In this document: positions 1 to 4,760 of the stretch, piece after piece | Numbering within the stretch: the stretch's first letter is position 1 | How the letters are laid out: each line of letters starts with the position of its first letter | Assembly: GCA_018830605.1 (NCBI GenBank) | Contig: JAHJRZ010000031.1 | Span: 1-12,525 of the forward strand | Direction: 5' to 3' | DNA: 12,525 nt | From: Patescibacteria group bacterium | GTDB lineage: Bacteria > Patescibacteriota > UBA1384 > JAHJRZ01 | Position numbers and translations under genes: made by a program | Notes under the pieces: generated by a model | Seen by the model: only the letters and a program-made list of their open reading frames with translations | What the model was told of the DNA's origin: nothing | Database searches by the model: none

Positions 1-174
1 GAGGGAAAAAATAATAAAAGCGATCAGAGCTAAAAATAAAAAGAGCGGGATTATCTTCTCATTTTTATAAATAAATACTCCCCCTTTGGCGGCCAAAAAA
101 GAGATCAGCTGCGAAGATAAAAAACCGATAAAACCGATTAAAAAAAAGAGAAGATATTTAAATTTTGTGGTCAT
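1..174 (-). CDS. Membrane protein N-terminus, possibly signal peptidase II (partial)
   Basis: The first 58 codons of a leftward gene are visible; the rest runs off the left edge of the window. The peptide starts MTTKFKYLLFFLIGF and has two hydrophobic stretches, at about residues 6-28 and 41-58. A short hydrophilic segment, GGVFIYKNEK, separates them. This spacing, and a segment resembling the family's 'N-x-G' region, recall the N-terminus of lipoprotein signal peptidase LspA, which cleaves diacylated prolipoproteins in the membrane. The early Asp of the usual 'DQxxK' region is not evident, and the catalytic aspartates would lie outside the window. Its ATG overlaps the stop of the upstream zinc-finger gene as ATGA, so translational coupling is likely. 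The membrane-protein reading is firm; the LspA reading is inference. Confidence 0.5.
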   Translation of the reverse strand, partial: MTTKFKYLLFFLIGFIGFLSSQLISFLAAKGGVFIYKNEKIIPLFLFLALIAFIIFSL

Positions 175-491
175 TTCTGACAATCAAAACAGACCGCCGC
201 CGCCGGATAGGCCAAGAGCCGCTTTTGTTCTATCCTCTGGCCGCACTTAAGGCAGATGCCGTATCTCCCTTCATCAATACGTTTAAGGGCGGCTTTGGTT
301 GCTTGAAGATCTTTTAAAAGATCTTTTGCCACGCCGGCATTGGCGCCATAATCTTCCACCTCGTTCACGGCTGACTCTTCATCATCGCCATAATCAGGAA
401 AACGAGTCGCGCCTTGGGGCAGGCGCGCTTCCAGGTCTGCTCTTTTTATTTCTAATGCCTTTTTTGCTGAAGCAATAAATTCTTGATCCAT
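171..491 (-). CDS. TraR/DksA-family C4 zinc-finger protein
   Basis: A 106-residue protein with a helical, acidic N-terminal half and a C-terminal C4 zinc finger. The four cysteines are C80 and C83 (CLKCG) and C101 and C104 (CFDC), in the family context GRYGICLKCGQRI ... RLLAYPAA. Preceding residues DEGRYG are also typical. DksA/TraR proteins act through the secondary channel of RNA polymerase and alter initiation at stress-responsive promoters. This one is shorter than E. coli DksA and closer to the small general-stress variants. It starts at an ATG and overlaps the next leftward gene by 4 bases. The structured repeat at 504-560 lies just upstream of its start and would be in its leader if transcription began beyond it. 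The family is secure; the specific regulatory role is inferred. Confidence 0.9.
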   Translation of the reverse strand: MDQEFIASAKKALEIKRADLEARLPQGATRFPDYGDDEESAVNEVEDYGANAGVAKDLLKDLQATKAALKRIDEGRYGICLKCGQRIEQKRLLAYPAAAVCFDCQK

Positions 492-503
492 AAATAAATT
501 TTC

Positions 504-560
504 ACCCCGTCAAATAATTCGCCTTAGCGAATTACTGCCCATGGCAGTATTTGACGGGGT
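504..560. repeat. Three-way-junction palindromic element
   Basis: A 13-bp perfect outer inverted repeat (ACCCCGTCAAATA at 504-516, TATTTGACGGGGT at 548-560) encloses two smaller hairpins. The first is AATTCGC-CTTA-GCGAATT (516/517-533). The second is ACTGCC-CAT-GGCAGT (534-548). Together they would fold as a Y-shaped or cloverleaf structure on either strand. It lies between divergent genes, with no U-tract to mark it as a terminator. The shape resembles REP-like non-autonomous elements mobilised by Y1 (IS200/IS605-type) transposases, but no transposase is present here, so that link is inference. Confidence 0.8.
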
Positions 561-577
561 AGACCTGAACCCTTAGA

Positions 578-606
578 TTGATTCAAGGCCTTTTTTATGA
601 TATAAT
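578..606 (+). promoter_or_regulatory. Promoter of the antiporter gene
   Basis: TTGATT at 578-583 and TATAAT at 601-606 are separated by 17 bases, and TG at 598-599 gives an extended -10. Transcription would start near 613, about 19 bases before the ATG at 632. The -10 lies inside a perfect palindrome (598-616, two 9-bp arms around one T), so the opposite strand also reads TGATATAAT. Confidence 0.7.
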
Positions 607-631
607 TATTATATCATAACTAAAGAAAAAA

Positions 632-2326
632 ATGAATAGCATCTTAATGGAGATCGGTTTTCTTTTTTTGTTTGCCACTGTCGCCGCTTTTTTAGTCAGA
701 TTATTAAAACAACCGGTTCTGCCTTTTTTTATTATCGCCGGAATAATCGCCGGGCCGATCTTGCATCTTATCTCTCCCTCTCCTCTTATCCTCTCTCTGT
801 CTGAAGCGGGAATCGCTTTTCTTTTGTTCATCGTCGGCATTGAGATGAACTTTGGCAAGATTGAAAAATCAAGCAAAGTGATCAAGTATGCCGCCTTGAC
901 TGCAATGGCGCAATTAATTGTCTTTGCCCTTTTGGGCCTCCTTCTCGGCCGGCTCTTTCACTTAAACCAGCTCTACTCTTTTTATCTGGCTTTGGCGATC
1001 ACCTTCTCTTCCACCATGATCGTGGTCAAACTCCTAACTGACAAAGGGGAACTTTTAACCATCCACGGCAAATCAGCCATTACCATACTCTTGATTCAAG
1101 ATGTCTTTGCCATTATCGCTTTAATCTTTATCTCATCTTTAAATGAATTATCCTTTATCCATCTCGGTTCTATCTTTCTTAAGACGATTCTTCTATTTTT
1201 AGTCGCCTTTGCTCTGCGCAAGTTAGCTTATCACCATCTCTTTAAATTCGCCGCTTGTTCCCAAGAGCTGCTCTTTCTCCTCACGATCTCCATTGTTTTG
1301 GGATTCGGCATTCTCTCTAATTATTTGGGTTTGAGCATCGCGATCGGCGCTTTTGTGGCTGGTGTCTCACTCGCCGGTTCAGATTTTGCTTATGAGATAT
1401 CAATCAAGGTGAGGCCTCTAAGAGATTTCTTTGCCACTCTCTTTCTGGTCACTCTGGGTCTCTTGATCGTACCCACAGCGCTCAAGGGAAGCCTTCTTTT
1501 AATCATCGCCATAATTCTCGTCTCTGTCCTTTTAAAGCCTCTCTTTATCTTCTTCTCTCTTCTTATCTTTAATTTTCGCGCCTCTTCCTCTTTACGAACC
1601 GCTTTATATTTAGGACAGATTAGTGAATTTGTCTTAGTCGCCGGTTTAATCGGGATTGCCCATAATCAAATTGATGAGCGGCTCTTTTCAATTATTACTG
1701 CTTCGTTTATTGCCACTGCGGTCATCTCCTCTTATTTCATTACCTATATGCGTTTTTTTACTGATCGTCTGAATGATCTGGCCAAAAAATTTGAGCGGCC
1801 TGGAGCCCATCTTTATGAAAAATTACCGAAAAAATTAGAGAATCATGCGGTTATCTTTGGTTACCACCGCACTGGAGAAAAAATCGTGGAGACGCTTAAA
1901 AAAATGGGGATTACCTTAATTGTAGTTGATTTTAATCCGGACATTATTGATGAACTAGAGCAAAAAGATATCAATCATCTCTACGGAGATATGGCTGATA
2001 AAGAAATTCTAGACAAGATGAATCTTCACAAAACGAGCATCGTCGTCTCTACAATCCCTAATGTCAATCAAAATATCGCCATGATCGAACAAGTGAGAAA
2101 ATCTAATCCCAAAGCCACTATTTATGTGACAGCCAAAGAGATCGAAGAGGCCCTGGAGCTCTACGAGACGGGCGCCAGTTACGTCATCCTGCCCCACTTT
2201 TTAGGCGGGGAGGAGACCTCGCTCTTGATCGAGAGATTCTCGGGCGACGAGGACCGTTTAGTCAAGATCAAAGAAGCTCATCTTAATGAATTAAAAAAAG
2301 ATTTGGGGCGCTTTGGCAAAAAATAA
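632..2326 (+). CDS. CPA2-family cation:proton antiporter with TrkA-N domain
   Basis: A 564-residue membrane protein. Residues 1 to about 375 are a chain of roughly 12 hydrophobic segments of the Na+/H+ exchanger fold, including the QD pair at 156-157 in a TM segment (LLIQDVFA), typical of the CPA2/Kef group. After a linker comes a Rossmann-type TrkA-N domain at about 403-520, with GYHRTG at 410-415 and an acidic residue at the end of the second strand (VVDFNP, D433), which usually binds NAD(H). A tail of about 45 residues ends in Lys-rich sequence. The protein should exchange K+ or Na+ for H+ across the cytoplasmic membrane under nucleotide control. No KTN-partner or TrkA-C domain is evident. 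It has its own promoter and is followed after 39 bases by lepB. The ion specificity cannot be read from sequence. Confidence 0.92.
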   Translation: MNSILMEIGFLFLFATVAAFLVRLLKQPVLPFFIIAGIIAGPILHLISPSPLILSLSEAGIAFLLFIVGIEMNFGKIEKSSKVIKYAALTAMAQLIVFALLGLLLGRLFHLNQLYSFYLALAITFSSTMIVVKLLTDKGELLTIHGKSAITILLIQDVFAIIALIFISSLNELSFIHLGSIFLKTILLFLVAFALRKLAYHHLFKFAACSQELLFLLTISIVLGFGILSNYLGLSIAIGAFVAGVSLAGSDFAYEISIKVRPLRDFFATLFLVTLGLLIVPTALKGSLLLIIAIILVSVLLKPLFIFFSLLIFNFRASSSLRTALYLGQISEFVLVAGLIGIAHNQIDERLFSIITASFIATAVISSYFITYMRFFTDRLNDLAKKFERPGAHLYEKLPKKLENHAVIFGYHRTGEKIVETLKKMGITLIVVDFNPDIIDELEQKDINHLYGDMADKEILDKMNLHKTSIVVSTIPNVNQNIAMIEQVRKSNPKATIYVTAKEIEEALELYETGASYVILPHFLGGEETSLLIERFSGDEDRLVKIKEAHLNELKKDLGRFGKK

Positions 2327-2329
2327 TTT

Positions 2330-2358
2330 TTGCGTTATCTTATTTCTTTTAATATAAT
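2330..2358 (+). promoter_or_regulatory. Promoter of lepB, near-leaderless
   Basis: TTGCGT at 2330-2335 and a perfect TATAAT at 2353-2358 are spaced by 17 bases. Only 7 bases separate the -10 from the ATG at 2366, so the mRNA should begin at or within a base or two of the start codon. The -35 hexamer contains an in-frame TTG that an automatic start choice could mistake for the initiation codon. Confidence 0.65.
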
Positions 2359-2365
2359 ACTCAAG

Positions 2366-2992
2366 ATGGAAGAAGAGATTAAAAACAAAGAAGTCGAGTC
2401 CAAAGCGGAAGAAAAATTTACTGCCGGCCGCCAGGGTTTGGCCCGAGCCGCTAAATTTTTTGTCGAATTTTTAGAGACTGCTATTATCATTGGCATCATT
2501 GCCTTTGTCATCCGCTTCTTTTTGGTTCAGCCCTATGTTGTTGAGGGGGCGAGCATGGAACCAAATTTTCACAATAAAGATTATCTTCTGATTGAAAAAG
2601 TAACCGAACGATTCAGCGATCCGAAAAGGGGTGACGTGGTTGTTTTCCGCTATCCGAATAATCCTAAAGTTACTTACATTAAACGTATTATTGGGGTCCC
2701 TAGCGATACAGTCATCATTAAAAATGGAACTCTAAAGATAGTTCCTGCTGGCTCAAATGAAGAAAAAACAATTAATGAAAATTATCTTCCAGATAGCATC
2801 AAAACAAGTGGCGACATGGAAATCAAGCTAGACAAAGACCAATTTTTCGTCTTGGGTGATAACCGTAGTAACTCCTCGGATTCAAGAGAGTGGGGTGTTC
2901 TTCCTAAACAAAACATTGTCGGTCGTGCCTGGCTGGTTGTCCTTCCAGCGACTGACTTTGGCATTGTGCCAAGAGTGCAATATAATTTTTAG
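2366..2992 (+). CDS. lepB: Signal peptidase I
   Basis: A 208-residue type I signal peptidase that removes Sec/Tat signal peptides on the outer face of the cytoplasmic membrane. A charged, cytoplasmic N-terminus of about 35 residues precedes one TM segment (about 38-54). Box B, GASMEP, carries the nucleophile Ser63. Box D, YIKRIIG, carries the general base Lys106. Box E is present as GDNRSNSSDSREWG. This Ser/Lys pair defines the family. I chose the ATG at 2366 rather than the in-frame TTG at 2330, because the TTG lies in the -35 box and the extra 12 residues have no family counterpart. Its stop overlaps the stop region of the convergent pcm gene by 4 bases, with no terminator between them. Confidence 0.93.
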   Translation: MEEEIKNKEVESKAEEKFTAGRQGLARAAKFFVEFLETAIIIGIIAFVIRFFLVQPYVVEGASMEPNFHNKDYLLIEKVTERFSDPKRGDVVVFRYPNNPKVTYIKRIIGVPSDTVIIKNGTLKIVPAGSNEEKTINENYLPDSIKTSGDMEIKLDKDQFFVLGDNRSNSSDSREWGVLPKQNIVGRAWLVVLPATDFGIVPRVQYNF

Positions 2993-3627
2993 ATATTTCC
3001 AAACTTTCCTTTTAGCTCAACAAAAACAAATCCGGGAATCCGCTTCTTTTTGTAAGCTTTTTCCCCTATTCTCTCAATTACATAAATTGCCTGGCTTCCT
3101 CTCCCCACAGGAATAACCAGTCTGCCGCCGATTTTTAATTGCTCTTTTAGAGCGAGGGGCACCGAAGGTGCGGCGGCTGAGACAAGAATCCGATCAAATG
3201 GCGCTTCTCTTGGAAGTCCTTTCGAGCCGTCGCCCTCAATAAAATTAACATTTTCAAACTTATAAGTCCTCACATTTCTTTCTCCAAAACGTTTCAGGAT
3301 TGGAATAATTTCAAAGGCAAACACCCTTCCTTCCTCTCCAACAATCGAAGCAAGGATAGCTGTCGTCCAACCAGAACCATAGCCAATATCAAGTACTTTA
3401 TCCCCAACTTCTGGAGCAAGTTGTTCTATCATAAAAGCGACAGTTGTGGGCTGGGAGATAGTCTGGCCATAACCGATTGAGCAAGGTGAATCGTCATAAG
3501 CAAAATTCTCGCACTCTGGCGTCACAAAATCTTTACGGTCAATCTTGGACATCGCCCGAATTATATTTAAACTCTTTAAGACTCCGGTACCAATAAGATA
3601 ATTTATTAGTTCTTCGTTGGATTTCAT
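2989..3627 (-). CDS. pcm: Protein-L-isoaspartate O-methyltransferase
   Basis: A 212-residue class I SAM-dependent methyltransferase that repairs isoaspartyl damage in aged proteins by methylating the abnormal carboxyl. The family signature IGYGQTISQP is at 51-60. Motif I is VLDIGYGSG at 78-86, where the usual form is VLEIGTGSGY. The post-motif acidic residue lies near 106 (FAFEI). Motif II/III regions are seen as EGDGSKGLP (131-139) and FDRILVSAAAPSVP (144-157), followed by LKIGGRLVIPVG. The length matches the family. It is transcribed leftward, tail to tail with lepB and head to head with the AbiEii-like pair. The -10 (TGATACAAT) is 9 bases from its ATG, so its message is probably almost leaderless. 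Confidence 0.94.
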   Translation of the reverse strand: MKSNEELINYLIGTGVLKSLNIIRAMSKIDRKDFVTPECENFAYDDSPCSIGYGQTISQPTTVAFMIEQLAPEVGDKVLDIGYGSGWTTAILASIVGEEGRVFAFEIIPILKRFGERNVRTYKFENVNFIEGDGSKGLPREAPFDRILVSAAAPSVPLALKEQLKIGGRLVIPVGRGSQAIYVIERIGEKAYKKKRIPGFVFVELKGKFGNI

Positions 3628-3636
3628 ATCTTCTTT

Positions 3637-3645
3637 ATTGTATCA
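3637..3645 (-). promoter_or_regulatory. Extended -10 promoter of pcm
   Basis: On the minus strand the sequence reads TGATACAAT, an extended -10, with 9 bases to the ATG whose complement is at 3625-3627. No clear -35 is seen, which is common with extended -10 elements. The same nine bases occur in the opposite orientation at 3697-3705. Confidence 0.55.
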
Positions 3646-3696
3646 CCAAATAGAACTAAAAAAATGCGAATAAAACTGGATTTTTTGACAAAAATA

Positions 3697-3705
3697 TGAT
3701 ACAAT
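3697..3705 (+). promoter_or_regulatory. Extended -10 promoter of the AbiEii-like operon
   Basis: TGATACAAT at 3697-3705 is followed after 6 bases by the ATG at 3712, so transcription should start on or next to the start codon. A perfect TTGACA at 3685-3690 lies only 9 bases before the hexamer, too close to serve as its -35. Confidence 0.55.
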
Positions 3706-3711
3706 TGCTTT

Positions 3712-3939
3712 ATGGAACCTAATAAAAAATATATTTGGGATTATGACCTTAATTCCATTGACCTTAGAAAACCAGCTGTTTTGCGCTGGTATTTGACACG
3801 TAAGATTAATTTTGGCGACTGGGAATCGCTCAAATCTAAATTAGTAGAAAAGCATCTTGACCATCTTGAGATTGACCCAACTTTAAAAAAAATGCTTAAA
3901 AAATATTATGCTCTCAAAAGAACAGGAAATAATTCTTGA
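3712..3939 (+). CDS. Small protein, putative antitoxin of an AbiEii-like pair
   Basis: A 75-residue protein with no signal peptide or membrane segment. The N-terminus holds 'YIWDYDLNSIDLRKP', then 'LRWYLTRKINFGDWESL', then a Lys-rich helical end. From memory, this W-D-x-D ... I-D ... GDW pattern resembles the small DUF6922-type proteins that often sit just before AbiEii-type nucleotidyltransferases. I could not search to confirm this. The reading frame overlaps the next gene by 32 bases, so the two are almost certainly co-translated. In AbiE-type pairs the upstream gene is usually the antitoxin and often an autorepressor; no obvious DNA-binding helix-turn-helix is visible here. The role is inferred from position. 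Confidence 0.7.
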   Translation: MEPNKKYIWDYDLNSIDLRKPAVLRWYLTRKINFGDWESLKSKLVEKHLDHLEIDPTLKKMLKKYYALKRTGNNS

Positions 3940-4564
3940 GACAGTTTTCAGCTCAAAAATCAAGGATGTCGCTGCTTGGGGCGGCGGCACTGCTCTTTCG
4001 GAAATCTATTTGCACCATCGTCGGTCGGAAGATGTTGATATTATTCTTATTGATCTCCCGCCTGAAATTGAGCTAACGATTTTGACTAATGAGATCAAAG
4101 ACAAATTAAAAGCTCGCGCCAAAAAAAGCGTCGCCAAGATGAATCGTTTCCAATATGTTTTTGAGCTCGACGATGGCAATGAACAAAAATTAGAGTTTGT
4201 TTATTACCCTTTCCCGAAACTAGCCAAAGTAAAAAAAATTGACAAGATCAAAGTCGAATCCCTACTTGACATCGCTGTCGCCAAAACTCTCTCTGCCTAT
4301 CAGAGAAGCGAGGTTAAGGATGTTTATGATTTATTTATCATTCTCAACGAAAAAAAATTTACTCTCAAAAAATTAATTGATGGGGTCAAGAAAAAATTTG
4401 AAGAAGAGATCGATCCGGCTATGCTTTTGGCAAAAATGACCAAAAATCTGGATAACTATGAGAATTTAAAGCCCTTATTGCTAAAAAAAGATTATCTAAA
4501 AAAAGAAATAGTCGATCTTTTCCAATCCGAGTTCAATAATTTTTTTAGAAATAAGAAATACTAA
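3908..4564 (+). CDS. AbiEii/AbiGii-type nucleotidyltransferase, putative toxin
   Basis: A 218-residue protein with the DNA polymerase beta-like nucleotidyltransferase signature. GGGTALSEIY at 25-34 is followed by HRRSEDVDIIL at 37-47, giving the metal-binding D42 and D44. The second conserved block, DIAVAKTLSAYQR at 121-133, and KDVYDLFII (137-145) match the AbiEii family pattern in which a Lys and an Asp complete the site. AbiEii-family proteins (MenT-like) can modify tRNA or act as toxins in abortive phage infection, paired with an upstream antitoxin. All the expected catalytic residues seem present, so it is probably active. It is co-transcribed with the 75-residue protein and has no clear terminator after it. 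A general, non-toxic nucleotidyltransferase role cannot be excluded. Confidence 0.87.
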   Translation: MLSKEQEIILETVFSSKIKDVAAWGGGTALSEIYLHHRRSEDVDIILIDLPPEIELTILTNEIKDKLKARAKKSVAKMNRFQYVFELDDGNEQKLEFVYYPFPKLAKVKKIDKIKVESLLDIAVAKTLSAYQRSEVKDVYDLFIILNEKKFTLKKLIDGVKKKFEEEIDPAMLLAKMTKNLDNYENLKPLLLKKDYLKKEIVDLFQSEFNNFFRNKKY

Positions 4565-4596
4565 AACTGAATTATTACGCATTTTTTACCTCCTTT

Positions 4597-4602
4597 TATA
4601 AT
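4597..4602 (+). promoter_or_regulatory. Possible -10 element upstream of a small ORF
   Basis: A perfect TATAAT lies 4 bases before the TTG at 4607. No convincing -35 is seen; TTACGC at 4575-4580 has 16-base spacing but matches poorly. If used, the message would be leaderless on the TTG. Confidence 0.35.
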
Positions 4603-4606
4603 TAAC

Positions 4607-4738
4607 TTGATAACACTTCCATTTAACTCTCTCTCTGAAAGGCAAGAGGATAACTACCGCAGAAATCTCAACATCACTTTTGCGACGATCGTCGCGTTTT
4701 TGGTGTCATTGTTATTTCATATTGTGAGTATCAAATAA
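4607..4738 (+). CDS. Possible 43-residue single-pass membrane protein
   Basis: An open frame starting at TTG and stopping at TAA 4736-4738 encodes a peptide with a polar, charged first half (SLSERQEDNYRRN) followed by about 20 hydrophobic residues (ITFATIVAFLVSLLFHIVSI). This charge-then-membrane layout is typical of small inner-membrane proteins, with the positive RR pair flanking the membrane segment. It fills most of the 196-base gap between the AbiEii-like gene and priA. The TTG start, the lack of a ribosome-binding site and the short length keep confidence low. I recognise no family. A 14-base palindrome inside it (GCGACGATCGTCGC at 4682-4695, then GTTTTT) could instead be a weak terminator of the upstream operon. 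Confidence 0.35.
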   Translation: MITLPFNSLSERQEDNYRRNLNITFATIVAFLVSLLFHIVSIK

Positions 4739-4741
4739 AAA

Positions 4742-4750
4742 TGCTAAATT
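4742..4750 (+). promoter_or_regulatory. Extended -10 promoter of priA
   Basis: TGCTAAATT at 4742-4750 has the TG-n-hexamer form shared with other promoters in the window (TGCTAAAAT at 7757, TGCTAACAT at 11490). It ends 10 bases before the ATG at 4761, so any leader would be only a few bases long. Confidence 0.4.
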
Positions 4751-4760
4751 AAGATTACTT

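Noticed and set aside
595..885. Minus-strand open frame covering the antiporter start
   Set aside because: It is low-complexity, overlaps a well-supported gene and promoter, and shows no family signature.
2856..3116. Plus-strand open frame crossing the lepB-pcm junction
   Set aside because: It lies over conserved motifs of both lepB (box E) and pcm, and its translation has no recognisable feature.
3685..3690. TTGACA as the -35 for the AbiEii-like operon
   Set aside because: It is only 9 bases from the -10. A similar close TTGACA-TATG arrangement at 12089 exists, but another candidate at 7746 is explained by the divergent promoter, so no new motif is claimed.
4682..4695. Palindrome GCGACGATCGTCGC followed by GTTTTT as a terminator
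   Set aside because: The stem is only 5 bp with a GATC loop and the U-run is short and interrupted. It may simply be coding sequence of the small membrane ORF, so it is noted but not called as a terminator.
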